Shown here one piece after another: positions 1-8,121 of a stretch of 27,334 nucleotides of DNA. This DNA is from JAMLIO01 sp031412575 (lineage in GTDB: Bacteria; Bdellovibrionota; Bdellovibrionia; Bdellovibrionales; UBA1609): positions 1 to 27,334 of the forward strand of contig JANODG010000013.1 in the NCBI GenBank assembly GCA_031412575.1, in the 5' to 3' direction. Every line of letters starts with the position of its first letter. Positions within the stretch are counted from its first letter, which is position 1. The notes beneath the pieces are model-generated. The model worked only from the letters and a program-made list of their open reading frames with translations. It made no database searches and was not told the DNA's origin. A program made the translations under genes and the position numbers.

Positions 1-7
1 GGCACTT

Positions 8-158
8 AAACCTTGCATCCAGAAAATGGTATAGAAAACACAGAAAATTTTAATCCTAAAATAACCATCAAGTATTTATTTAAAATTAAATAAGTAATTG
101 ATGGTTATTTTAGGATTAAAATTTTCTGTGTTTTCTATACCATTTTCTGACAAGGTTT
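8..158. repeat. Long near-perfect palindrome (fold-back element)
   Basis: Bases 20-70 are the exact reverse complement of 99-149. The symmetry continues inward, with only two mismatched pairs (72/97 and 75/94), to a two-base centre at 84-85. After a small asymmetric bulge (16-19 against 150) an outer 8-bp arm, 8-15 against 151-158, pairs again. The whole 151 bp can therefore fold into one hairpin. It holds no plausible gene and is far longer than an intrinsic terminator stem. A MITE-like fold-back element or a transcribed structured RNA are both possible. The left end may be cut by the window edge. No direct repeat of a target site is visible. Confidence 0.9.
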
Positions 159-349
159 CGCGCCAACGAGCCCATAACATGAGCTCATATCCAATATATT
201 TTAAATAAGACATTTTCGTTTTTAGTATGCATGGTTAAAGTGACAAGGCCTGCCCGAAATGAAAGGTATATAGATATCAAGATTAATTATGGATTTTGGA
301 ACAAAAATTTATGTTCTAAAAATGGAAATAAAGTTGGGGGTGGCGGGGC
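159..349. other. Intergenic stretch without a recognisable gene
   Basis: About 190 bp lie between the palindrome and the stop codon of the minus-strand gene ending at 350. I see no supportable ORF. The only structure is an 18-bp near-palindrome at 299-316 (GAACA/TGTTC arms around an A/T centre). It would be transcribed after the 475-codon gene, but no U-run follows it, so I do not call it a terminator. Confidence 0.5.
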
Positions 350-1777
350 TTAGCGGAAGAGGTTGTGCTTCTTGATGTGGTCGACAACTTTTGCGGGGAC
401 GGATTTTTCCCAGGCGGGGTTGTTTTCGCTTAACATTTTTCGGACTTCAGAGGCGAGTTTCGAGATGTTGACTTCGTCACAGTCTGAGAGGTCTTTCAGT
501 TTGCCGTTGTTAAGCAGGTATTGAAACAGATGCGAGATTTTGTCTGGTGGAAAAAAACTTTTTGTGTTCGCACAGATTTGATCTGTTTTGTAAGGATAAA
601 CGTAGACGCAGGTTTTTAAATCAAACAGACGTGCAGCACTTTCGAATAGTCCACCATCTAAAGTTTCATGGGTTTCGTCGTTGAAAAAATAATCTAATTG
701 ATTACCGCCGATGACCATAGCTAAAGGTTTTTCGGTTAAAGTTCTTAAGTATTCTTTAAGTTCGTAGAAATGTACAAAATCACTGATGATTACTGGCATT
801 CCAATTTTAGAAAGACAATCGACCCGATCTAAAAAATCTTTTCTATCTAAGTCGTCGCTTTGAACGTTGTGATGAAGCTGTTTCATGGTGATTTCGAAAA
901 GCGAAACTGGCGTTGGATTTACTGTTTCGTTGGCATTTGAAGTTGCTTTTGGTTTATCGTTGGAAGGCACATTCAAATCGAAATCAATGGCGAATTGTTT
1001 TAAGCCAGATTCTGAAATTTGAAGGTTTACATTTGTGACAGGTCTGAACGAGCCACGTTGAACGAATAGGGCTTGATCATAAATCAGATCCCCCGGTTGA
1101 ATTACATCTCCTTGGGCATTGAACATCACAGCCGGAGTCAACTTCTGTTCGATCAGTTCTAAGCACATTAAACGATTGTCATAAATTTCAAACGCAGGTC
1201 CAGAAAAACGAATCATATCAATTTCAACTCGGCCTATACTTAAATTATCCGTCAATGAGCTTATAAATTCTTTTGGATTTTGATTTTTAAAAAAACAAGA
1301 ATGAATTAAGTTTACACCTAAGTGTCCTAAAGCTTCGGACTGTTGCAACCTTGTGTTGTCTTTCATGTTCACATGAAGAACAACATCACTTGCTGGCGCA
1401 TTCGGTTCAAATTGAAACCTTACGGCCATCCAACCATGACGACGGTTTGTAGCGACAGTATCCGCGAAGACAAAAAATCTTTTTTTATCTTTAAGATGAT
1501 CTAAACGGTCGACTAATAAATCAAATTCATGATCCAACATCTTACGGGCTCTGGATTGGCACACGTAACGACCAGAGGCTTCCTTTCCATAAATTTCATC
1601 GCTGAATACAGTGTCATAAGCCGAAATGGCCTTAGCGATTGTTCCCGATGCTTGCCCTGCTACAAAAAAGTGTCTAGCAACTTCTTGACCGGCCCCAATT
1701 TCAGCAAAGGTTCCGTAAGTGGATGGGTCAGAATTGATCTCGAAAGCTTTTCTTACAGAGGGCAATATGGATTTCAA
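350..1777 (-). CDS. Conserved cytoplasmic protein of unknown function
   Basis: This 475-residue soluble protein has no signal peptide and no membrane segment. Its N-terminus carries the stretch GTFAEIGAGQEVARHFF (about residues 22-38), which I recognise from a widespread uncharacterised bacterial family. Members have been given names such as 'TonB-dependent receptor' or 'nucleotide adenylyltransferase'. The receptor name cannot fit a protein without signal peptide or barrel. Other conserved-looking blocks are EIDMIRFSGP and VQRGSFRPVT in the middle. The start codon is TTG (1775-1777), chosen because AAAGGTG precedes it at suitable spacing and the family N-terminus begins here. That ribosome site lies inside the end of the acyl-CoA ligase gene, which stops 2 bp upstream, so the two genes are almost certainly co-transcribed and translationally coupled. 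A role near fatty-acid metabolism is only an inference from this pairing. Confidence 0.85.
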   Translation of the reverse strand: MKSILPSVRKAFEINSDPSTYGTFAEIGAGQEVARHFFVAGQASGTIAKAISAYDTVFSDEIYGKEASGRYVCQSRARKMLDHEFDLLVDRLDHLKDKKRFFVFADTVATNRRHGWMAVRFQFEPNAPASDVVLHVNMKDNTRLQQSEALGHLGVNLIHSCFFKNQNPKEFISSLTDNLSIGRVEIDMIRFSGPAFEIYDNRLMCLELIEQKLTPAVMFNAQGDVIQPGDLIYDQALFVQRGSFRPVTNVNLQISESGLKQFAIDFDLNVPSNDKPKATSNANETVNPTPVSLFEITMKQLHHNVQSDDLDRKDFLDRVDCLSKIGMPVIISDFVHFYELKEYLRTLTEKPLAMVIGGNQLDYFFNDETHETLDGGLFESAARLFDLKTCVYVYPYKTDQICANTKSFFPPDKISHLFQYLLNNGKLKDLSDCDEVNISKLASEVRKMLSENNPAWEKSVPAKVVDHIKKHNLFR

Positions 1778-1779
1778 AG

Positions 1780-3492
1780 TTACACCTTTGCAGCTAGTTT
1801 ATTTAATTCTTCTTGTCGTAATTCTTTTCGTAAAATTTTACCCACGTTAGTCTTAGGAAGTTCGTCTCTGAATTCTATCAGATCTGGTGTTTTATATCCC
1901 GTCAAACATGTTTTTGCAAAAGTTCGCACTTCATCTGCTGTCAAATTTGAATCTCGTTTTACGATAAAAACTTTTACTTTTTCCCCAGAGGCATCATCAG
2001 GGACTCCAATGGCGGCGACTTCTAAAATCCCAGGATGATTAGCTAACGCATCTTCCACTTCGTTCGGATAAACGTTAAACCCAGAAACTAAGATCATATC
2101 TTTTTTACGATCCACGATCTTAAAAAAGCCTTGATTGTCGACCACAGCAATGTCGCCAGTTTTAAGCCAACCATCTTTTCCTAATACGATTTCCGTTTCA
2201 TCAGGACGGTTCCAATAGCCTTTCATAACTTGTGGACCTTTGATGCAGATCTCGCCACGTTCGCCCATGGCCACTTCGTTGCCGTTATCATCGATGATTT
2301 TACACTCTGTGGATGGAAGTGGAATTCCGATGTGATCTAATTTGTTTGTGCCATCAATGGGATTACAGCAAGCCACAGGTGACGTTTCAGTCAAACCGTA
2401 ACCCTCGATAATTGGAAGCCCAGTTAATTTTTCCCAACGTGTGCAGACTGCATTTTGTAAGGCCATACCGCCGGCTACAGAAATTTTTAATTTTTTTAGA
2501 TCCAATTTAGCAAAATCTTTATGATTCATTAGGGCATTAAATAAAGTGTTTACTCCTGTAAGCACTGTGAAATGTTTTGATCCCATTAACTTTATGAAGG
2601 CAGGAATATCTTTTGGATTTGTAATTAAAATATTTTTTCCACCAAAATGAAGAAAAGCAAAACAATTCACCGTCAATGAAAAAATATGGTAAAGCGGCAG
2701 AGGAGTCAGCACGACTTCTTCGCCACGATTTAATAAAGGTTTTTTCCATTCCAAAATCTGAAGCATGTTGGCCGCAATATTTCTATGAGTCAGTTCTGCA
2801 CCTTTTGCCACACCGGTTGTTCCGCCGGTGTATTGTAAGAAGGCCGTGTCGTTGATATCGATTTCTGGGCTTAAGAATTTTTTGGTGCTTCCTTTATTTA
2901 AAGCTTCATGAAAATCAAAGGCCCCTTTAACTTTATTTGAAGGTGGAGTTTTACCCTTGGCTTTAAATTCTTTTTTGGTCTTTAGTTTCAAAACAAAATT
3001 ATAAATTAAACTTTTTGGAAATCCTAAAAGGTCGCCAACCTTAGTTGTAATCACAGAATCGATATTCATTTCGTTTCTGATGTTATTAAGCTTATAAGCA
3101 AAAGGTTCAAAAATAACTAAGGCCTTAATACCCGCATCTTTAAATTGGTGAGCCATCTCTTTTTCTGTATAAAGAGGATTGGTATTAACGACAATAAGTC
3201 CTGCTTTCAATGCGCCAATCATAATTACAGGGTATTGAAGCAAATTTGGAAGCTGGATTGCAATGCGGTCGTGTTTTTTTAAGCCCAGATAATTTACTAA
3301 AAAAGAAGCAAAATCGTCGCTCATTTTATCTAGCTCTTCAAAAGTCAGCGAGCTTCCAAAATTTTCGAAGGCCACTTTATCCTTATACGTCTTCACTGAA
3401 TCTTTAAAAATCTGAGGCAAACTTTTTAGTTGTTTACTATCAATTTCAGTTGCCACACCTTTTGGATACGATTTAAGCCAAATTTTTTCCAT
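1780..3492 (-). CDS. fadD: Long-chain fatty acid-CoA ligase (AMP-forming)
   Basis: This protein activates fatty acids to acyl-CoA through an acyl-adenylate, at the cytoplasmic face of the inner membrane. The 570 residues show the full ANL-superfamily motif set in order. The phosphate loop YTGGTTGVAKG is at about 221-231, GYGLTETSP at 365-373 and GWLKTGD at 442-448. The hinge region RKKDMI is near 463, and NVGKILRKELR contains the C-terminal catalytic lysine (about K553). Length matches FadD-type ligases (about 550-570 residues). The ATG at 3492 is preceded by GAGGGG. It is the first gene of a two-gene unit with the unknown protein downstream and is divergent from the DedA gene. Substrate chain length cannot be read from the sequence; medium-chain or other acyl/aryl ligases are alternatives. 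Confidence 0.93.
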   Translation of the reverse strand: MEKIWLKSYPKGVATEIDSKQLKSLPQIFKDSVKTYKDKVAFENFGSSLTFEELDKMSDDFASFLVNYLGLKKHDRIAIQLPNLLQYPVIMIGALKAGLIVVNTNPLYTEKEMAHQFKDAGIKALVIFEPFAYKLNNIRNEMNIDSVITTKVGDLLGFPKSLIYNFVLKLKTKKEFKAKGKTPPSNKVKGAFDFHEALNKGSTKKFLSPEIDINDTAFLQYTGGTTGVAKGAELTHRNIAANMLQILEWKKPLLNRGEEVVLTPLPLYHIFSLTVNCFAFLHFGGKNILITNPKDIPAFIKLMGSKHFTVLTGVNTLFNALMNHKDFAKLDLKKLKISVAGGMALQNAVCTRWEKLTGLPIIEGYGLTETSPVACCNPIDGTNKLDHIGIPLPSTECKIIDDNGNEVAMGERGEICIKGPQVMKGYWNRPDETEIVLGKDGWLKTGDIAVVDNQGFFKIVDRKKDMILVSGFNVYPNEVEDALANHPGILEVAAIGVPDDASGEKVKVFIVKRDSNLTADEVRTFAKTCLTGYKTPDLIEFRDELPKTNVGKILRKELRQEELNKLAAKV

Positions 3493-3531
3493 GCAAACCC
3501 CTCGATGATTTTTTCAGAAAAAGCTTTCTTG

Positions 3532-3561
3532 TTATTACAAGAATAAACTTTAAATCCGCAA
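3532..3561 (-). promoter_or_regulatory. Probable sigma70-type promoter of the acyl-CoA ligase
   Basis: Read on the minus strand, TTGCGG (3556-3561) is followed after 18 bp by TAATAA (3532-3537), about 40 nt before the ATG at 3492. The same spacing and the same -10 hexamer occur in the promoter candidate at 27135-27164. Assigned by eye. Confidence 0.5.
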
Positions 3562-3648
3562 ATAATTAAAAAATCGTTTTATTAAAAAAACTACTTAATA
3601 TTTATTCTTTATAGTGACATATTAATTTGTGTTTCGGGAGGAATAAAC

Positions 3649-4347
3649 TTGAGTTTAACTCAATGGATTACAGAGAGTGTGCAGCAATATGCTTATCAAC
3701 CCGAAATGGTTTATCTGCTAATTATTGTGATCATGTTAATTACCGGATTTGGTGTTCCCATTCCCGAGGAAGTAACAATTATAACAACAAGTCTTATGGC
3801 GTATATGGCCATGCACCCTGACATTTACCCGCCTCCAACCCCTGACGCACGGGGAATTAATGTTTATGTTCTGATGGTGGTTTGCTTTTTTGCCGTTTTT
3901 TTCAGCGATCTTGTGGTCTACACTCTGGGGCGGCAGCTGGGAAAAAATTTAAATGACAATAAATGGTTTCAAAAATTTATCGATCCAAAGTCTTTTAAGA
4001 AAGTAAAATTTTGGACCCAAAAATATGGGGCCGCCGCTGTTGGGGTATTTAGATTTTTACCGGGCTTAAGATTTCCAGGTCACATCGCATGCGGAGCATT
4101 TGGGATTCCTGCTTGGAAGTTTATGACCATCGATGGCATTGTCATTTTATTTACCATTCCGACCCAAGTTTACTTGATCGCTCATTACGGCGAAGAGATC
4201 ATTAAATTTATAGAAAAGTTTAGATATTTTTTAGCTGCAATTATTTTAGCGATCTTAATTTATTTAGGAATTAGTGTTTATAGAAACCTCAAATACATAA
4301 AACAAAAAAACCTGGCTCGCTTGGCAAAAAAACAGACCCAGGTTTAA
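3649..4347 (+). CDS. DedA-family inner-membrane protein (lipid transporter type)
   Basis: This 232-residue polytopic membrane protein has the DedA/VTT (SNARE-associated) fold. Members of this family have been linked to undecaprenyl-phosphate or phospholipid translocation and to membrane-potential homeostasis. Supporting motifs are GVPIPEE at residues 35-41 (a re-entrant loop with the family acidic residues) and FRFLPGLR at 134-141. The latter has two arginines six residues apart, as in E. coli YqjA. Hydrophobic segments lie near 20-50, 73-92, 140-180 and 190-212, and the tail is basic. The start is TTG at 3649, supported by GGGAGG at 3636-3641. An in-frame ATG further in would delete the first conserved hydrophobic segment. 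The gene stands alone, divergent from the ligase. Which lipid it moves cannot be told from the sequence. Confidence 0.9.
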   Translation: MSLTQWITESVQQYAYQPEMVYLLIIVIMLITGFGVPIPEEVTIITTSLMAYMAMHPDIYPPPTPDARGINVYVLMVVCFFAVFFSDLVVYTLGRQLGKNLNDNKWFQKFIDPKSFKKVKFWTQKYGAAAVGVFRFLPGLRFPGHIACGAFGIPAWKFMTIDGIVILFTIPTQVYLIAHYGEEIIKFIEKFRYFLAAIILAILIYLGISVYRNLKYIKQKNLARLAKKQTQV

Positions 4348-4360
4348 ATTATGTTTTTTT
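4308..4360. terminator. Bidirectional intrinsic terminator
   Basis: AAACCTGG (4308-4315) pairs with CCAGGTTT (4338-4345) around a 22-nt loop, between two convergent genes. On the minus strand the stem runs directly into a T-run, which suits the barrel-protein gene. On the plus strand a T-run follows at 4354-4360 after a short gap. The stem overlaps the end of the DedA coding sequence. Confidence 0.6.
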
Positions 4361-4931
4361 AATATTGAACAACAAAATTGAAGGCGACACTTAAAGCACT
4401 GTTATCAGGTGTAGCTACGACATCGCCAAATGGAAATTTGATTGTAGTCCCAAAACCTAATCTTAAGTCATCACTAACAGCAAATGTAGTTAGCCCACCA
4501 ATGTATAGTCCTACTGGAGATTCTGCATCGGCAAATTTATTTCCATTAACTTCAAAATCACTTACGGGTAGGCCGAAAAACATTCCCATATTAAATAAGG
4601 ATTTTGCACCAGGGATAAATCTATTGTCATATCTAAATGACAACCCAACAGGGATGTCTATGAAAGAGACTTCAGCTTTTAAACCAGAGTCTTCGATAGA
4701 ATACTGAGTGAAACCCAAGCCAGTGAAAAACCCGATATTGTCATTTAAATAGTAATTGGCTCCGACTTCAGGTTGAAAATTAATACTTGAATCTGATATC
4801 GTACCTGAGGATAAGAAATTCATTCCTACACCCAAATTCAACCAAGCTGAGTAAGGTTTATTCCCACTGTCTTGTGCAAAACTGGAAGTGGAAAAAGAAA
4901 TTATGGTTATTAATAATAGCGACTTTAACAT
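4359..4931 (-). CDS. Small outer-membrane beta-barrel protein
   Basis: This is a 190-residue exported protein. A typical signal peptide with cleavage after SSFA (about residue 19) is followed by alternating aromatic/hydrophobic strands rich in Gly, Phe and Tyr, and the chain ends in an aromatic residue (VVQY). Features such as NYYLNDNIGFFTGLGF and the calculated size fit an eight-stranded porin-like barrel of the general OMP_b-brl type. Specific function is unknown. The ATG at 4931 has AAGGAGA just upstream. It lies 80 bp downstream of the amino-acid permease on the same strand, so co-transcription is possible but not required. It ends at the shared terminator. Confidence 0.8.
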   Translation of the reverse strand: MLKSLLLITIISFSTSSFAQDSGNKPYSAWLNLGVGMNFLSSGTISDSSINFQPEVGANYYLNDNIGFFTGLGFTQYSIEDSGLKAEVSFIDIPVGLSFRYDNRFIPGAKSLFNMGMFFGLPVSDFEVNGNKFADAESPVGLYIGGLTTFAVSDDLRLGFGTTIKFPFGDVVATPDNSALSVAFNFVVQY

Positions 4932-5011
4932 TTGTTCTCCTTTTAAAGATTTGATTTCAAATTCGAAATGAATTTAAAAAATCTATACGTTCAAGAGTAC
5001 AACTGCAGGGA

Positions 5012-6808
5012 TTAAGAAAAGTTTCTTTTTAAATTAAGTTCGCTGTGTTTACGGCCATATAAAAAATATATGATCAAACCAATAAGCATCCAAAGACCAA
5101 AGCGTATCCAGTTGGTGGTTCCAAGTTCTGTCATTAGATAGCCACAAAATAAAATTCCTAATAAGGGAATTAGGGACAACTTTCTGATAAAGGCCATGAT
5201 GGCTAAAATGATCATAAGTAAAAAATAAAAACAAAAAATAAGTTGATCGCCATTTATAAAATTATCGTCAGAAAATATAGTTCGAAGATTTTTGTGTTCA
5301 ATAGAAATATAAAATAAAACCGCTACACACGCAGGAAATATCCACTGACTGTTAATGTATGGAACTTTAAACCTTGCTTTAGAGCTATCCATAAATAAAA
5401 CGCCAGTACACACAATCACAAACGCAAACAAAGTTCCGATGCTGGTCAGATCAGTCACTTCGGTGAGGTTCATAAATATGCAGGGCAGTGAAGTGATTAA
5501 TCCCGTGATGATTGTCGCAAATGACGGAGTTTTAAATTTTGGATGAATCCGTGCGAAAGCTTTTGGTAAGAGTCCGTCTCGACCCATCACCATCCAAATT
5601 CTAGGCTGTCCAAGTTGAAACACCAAGAGCACCGAAAACAATGCAATCAATGCACTCCCCGCAACCAGTGAAGATACCCAAGGTAAGTTCACACCTTCAG
5701 GACCAAACACATAAGCCAAGGGATCGCCAACACTTAAGTTTTTATAAGGAACAATTCCTGTAAGCACTAGGGAAATCAACACGTAAAGCACAGTACAAAT
5801 CACAAGGGAATACATCATCGACAGAGGAAGATCTTTTTTTGGATTCTTACACTCTTCGGCGGTAGTCGATATCGCATCAAAACCAATGTAGGCAAAAAAG
5901 ACACCTGACACACCTTTTAAAACACCACCTACACCTTCTGGGGCGAAGGGCACCCAATTGGCTGGTTGAATAAAATAAGATCCAACTCCGATCACCAAAA
6001 GAACAACTGCAACTTTTAATAGCACCATTAAGTTTGCGGCTTTTTTAGATTCGCGAATTCCTATGTAAGTGATGATGGTCACAAAAATAGTGATTAAAAA
6101 GGCGGGAAGGTCCATCACTATCGGAATGCCTAAAATATGAGGCGCTTTAACATAAGCTGTGTAGGCCTCGATGGTGTGCTGCGAAAAACCGGCGTTGGCT
6201 ATTTCGCTGATGCTCATTCCTTTGTCGGCTAAACCTTTTGTGACCATTTCATAACCCCGAAGTGAAGTCACAAAATCCATTGAAAAGTATTTTGGGAAAG
6301 GAATGTGATACTGCCAAAGCAAAGCTGTAAAATAATCACTCCATGAAATCGCAACGGCAATATTACCGATAGCGTATTCCATAATTAGATCCCAACCGAT
6401 GATCCAAGCAATCAGTTCACCCATACTTGCATAAGCATAAGTGTAAGCTGACCCTGCCACAGGAATAGTTGATGCAAACTGCGCGTAACACAGAGCTGAA
6501 AATCCACAGGCTATGGCTGTAAAAATAAAAAGCATAGAAACAGCAGGTCCACCTGATGCCGCAGCCGTACCTATCGTCGAAAATACTCCGGCTCCAAGTA
6601 TGGCAGCAATGCCAAGGGAAGTTAAATCAACAACAGTTAAAGATTTTTTTAAACCATGGGCTGAGTACTCACTCCCATGGGGGGATTCATCAGAGATGAA
6701 GTCCACAGATTTTCTTCGAAACAAACTTTTTTGTTTTAACGAATCAAAACTAAACCAACTTGATTCTAAAGAATTTGATTTGTTTTGTTCTGAGCCTTGT
6801 TTCGACAT
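5012..6808 (-). CDS. Amino-acid permease, APC superfamily (CAT type)
   Basis: This 598-residue inner-membrane transporter has about 14 hydrophobic segments, typical of the cationic-amino-acid-transporter branch of the APC superfamily (12 core helices plus two C-terminal ones). The hallmark of helix 1, GIAAILGAGVFSTIG, is at residues 66-80. AYTYAYASMGELIAWIIGWD follows in the helix 3 region, and FFAYIGFDAISTTAEE marks helix 8. Compared with relatives there is a hydrophilic N-terminal extension of about 25 residues before the usual SLFRRK start region. No Shine-Dalgarno sequence precedes the ATG, and a promoter lies so close that the mRNA may be leaderless (see the promoter entry). If the true start is internal (for example TTG at codon 29) the extension would vanish. 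Substrate cannot be assigned beyond amino acids. Confidence 0.9.
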   Translation of the reverse strand: MSKQGSEQNKSNSLESSWFSFDSLKQKSLFRRKSVDFISDESPHGSEYSAHGLKKSLTVVDLTSLGIAAILGAGVFSTIGTAAASGGPAVSMLFIFTAIACGFSALCYAQFASTIPVAGSAYTYAYASMGELIAWIIGWDLIMEYAIGNIAVAISWSDYFTALLWQYHIPFPKYFSMDFVTSLRGYEMVTKGLADKGMSISEIANAGFSQHTIEAYTAYVKAPHILGIPIVMDLPAFLITIFVTIITYIGIRESKKAANLMVLLKVAVVLLVIGVGSYFIQPANWVPFAPEGVGGVLKGVSGVFFAYIGFDAISTTAEECKNPKKDLPLSMMYSLVICTVLYVLISLVLTGIVPYKNLSVGDPLAYVFGPEGVNLPWVSSLVAGSALIALFSVLLVFQLGQPRIWMVMGRDGLLPKAFARIHPKFKTPSFATIITGLITSLPCIFMNLTEVTDLTSIGTLFAFVIVCTGVLFMDSSKARFKVPYINSQWIFPACVAVLFYISIEHKNLRTIFSDDNFINGDQLIFCFYFLLMIILAIMAFIRKLSLIPLLGILFCGYLMTELGTTNWIRFGLWMLIGLIIYFLYGRKHSELNLKRNFS

Positions 6809-6814
6809 TCGGGC

Positions 6815-6843
6815 ACATTAGTGTTCTGACTCAAAAATGACAA
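6815..6843 (-). promoter_or_regulatory. Promoter of the permease, possibly leaderless
   Basis: On the minus strand TTGTCA (6838-6843) is followed after exactly 17 bp by TAATGT (6815-6820), and only 6 nt later comes the ATG (6806-6808). The expected transcription start would fall on or next to the start codon, and no ribosome-binding site is present. Confidence 0.55.
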
Positions 6844-6857
6844 CAATTCTTTTTTGC

Positions 6858-6989
6858 CTAAGCTTGTGGAAATTTTACAACTTCAGAATGTGATGACTTT
6901 TTAGATAAATAGAAGTTCGTTTTAATAAGCTCGATAGCACCTGCATTGAATTTCAATTTGTACTTATGTTTTAAATTTACAAGACTCAT
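6858..6989 (-). CDS. Possible 43-codon small ORF after gpmA
   Basis: An ATG at 6989 opens a 43-codon frame that starts 5 bp after the gpmA stop codon and ends with TAG at 6858. The product would be small, basic and non-membrane (first residues MSLVNLKHKYK). There is no Shine-Dalgarno sequence; translation could only come from reinitiation after gpmA. I do not recognise it. It may be chance, but otherwise this gap holds nothing except the permease promoter region. Confidence 0.22.
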   Translation of the reverse strand: MSLVNLKHKYKLKFNAGAIELIKTNFYLSKKSSHSEVVKFPQA

Positions 6990-6994
6990 CGAAT

Positions 6995-7714
6995 TTATTT
7001 TAAAATATTCTTAGAAATTAATTTCAAGGCTCCAGATTTTGTATCGATACTCAGTTTATAAATAATTGGCACTGCCGTTTCGATTTCCACTTCCATTATT
7101 TTTTCACCACTTAAGTTTTCAATTTCCATAATCAAAGATCTTAAACTGTTGCCGTGGGCTACAACTAATAAATTTTTACCCGACTGAAGTTGTGGTTTCA
7201 TAATGTTTTTAAAATAAGGCACAACACGGCCTTGGCATGTTTTTAAAGACTCACCTAAAGGCATGGACTCTAATCCTAGTTGGTTATATTTTTCTGCCTC
7301 TTTCGGATTAAGATCTTTGACTTTGCTTCTATCTAACAAGGGTGGTGAAGTGTCGTAACTTCGACGCCAAATCTTAACCTGATCTGCGCCATATTTGTCT
7401 TCGGTTTCTTTTTTATTTAATCCTTGTAGAGCGCCGTAATGTCTTTCATTAAGCTCCCAAGCTTTTTGGGTGGGAAGCCAAGAGACATTTAAGCCTTTAA
7501 GTACAATCCACAGAGTATGGATAGATCTTTTTAGCACCGAAGCGTGGCACAAATGATACGTAATGTTTAAATCTTTAAGCCGACTGGCTGCGCGTTCCGC
7601 TTCAAGGATGCCCTCTTGAGTTAATTCAACATCCACCCAACCTGTAAATCTGTTTTCTAAGTTCCATTGGCTTTGCCCATGACGAATCAATGTCAGATAG
7701 ACTTCGTGTTGCAT
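6995..7714 (-). CDS. gpmA: 2,3-bisphosphoglycerate-dependent phosphoglycerate mutase
   Basis: This enzyme interconverts 3- and 2-phosphoglycerate in glycolysis/gluconeogenesis through a phosphohistidine. The 239-residue length is close to E. coli GpmA (250). The phosphorylated histidine is in LIRHGQSQWN (H12), the catalytic Glu in LNERHYGALQGLNK (E90), and the second histidine in VAHGNSLRS (H187). FTGWVDVELT and VLKRSIHTLWIVL are also typical. The ATG at 7714 has AAGGAG upstream at good spacing. The fold is shared by histidine phosphatases such as CobC, but the NERHYG and WIVL motifs point clearly to the mutase. Confidence 0.96.
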   Translation of the reverse strand: MQHEVYLTLIRHGQSQWNLENRFTGWVDVELTQEGILEAERAASRLKDLNITYHLCHASVLKRSIHTLWIVLKGLNVSWLPTQKAWELNERHYGALQGLNKKETEDKYGADQVKIWRRSYDTSPPLLDRSKVKDLNPKEAEKYNQLGLESMPLGESLKTCQGRVVPYFKNIMKPQLQSGKNLLVVAHGNSLRSLIMEIENLSGEKIMEVEIETAVPIIYKLSIDTKSGALKLISKNILK

Positions 7715-7833
7715 TTAGGCTCCTTGTGTTTATGACTCAATATACTAAAATATTTTTAAGAAAAGTAAGTCAATACGCATCTTTTTAAAGGTTGGAATGT
7801 TGGCTGGTGTAATTGAATATCGAAGGACTAATT

Positions 7834-8121
7834 TTATAAATTTTCAATGACAACGGAAACTAATTTATCGGCATCGTTTTCGGTTAAATTTGTCCAAAAT
7901 TTATTTTGCGGCATAAGGCATGCAGCGATGCCTTCGGCGCAGTCGCCAAGGCAGCCCGAGTTATTAATTCGAAGATTTTTTTTATAGGCTTCAATTCCCA
8001 GTTTCTGAATTAATTTAGATTTGATATCGTCTCGAAGTTTTTGCCCACCTAAAAACGCACACCCCGAATTATTGGTGCAAACAAACAGCTGGGTTTTTAA
8101 GGTTTTCTCTTTTGATTTCAT
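7834..8121 (-). CDS. Thioredoxin-like [2Fe-2S] ferredoxin
   Basis: This small 95-residue cytoplasmic protein has four cysteines arranged as in thioredoxin-fold ferredoxins of the Azotobacter Shethna-protein I / COG3411 type: C15 and C21 near the N-terminus, then C57 and C61 in GCLGDC. These would hold one [2Fe-2S] cluster. The C-terminal part (a tryptophan followed by an acidic helix) also fits the family. The first cysteine spacing is short compared with many members, and a glycine-proline usual after the last cysteine is replaced. The partner redox enzyme is not in the window. No strong ribosome site is seen before the ATG at 8121. It is on the same strand as gpmA, 119 bp upstream of it. 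Confidence 0.85.
   Translation of the reverse strand: MKSKEKTLKTQLFVCTNNSGCAFLGGQKLRDDIKSKLIQKLGIEAYKKNLRINNSGCLGDCAEGIAACLMPQNKFWTNLTENDADKLVSVVIENL

Noticed and set aside
8..158. The long palindrome as an intrinsic terminator
   Set aside because: A stem of over 60 bp and no U-run at its foot do not fit; normal terminators here have 8-14 bp stems.
1529..2038. 169-codon plus-strand frame spanning the junction of two minus-strand genes
   Set aside because: It lies antisense to two well-supported genes and its product has no domain; it is a mirror of their codon use.
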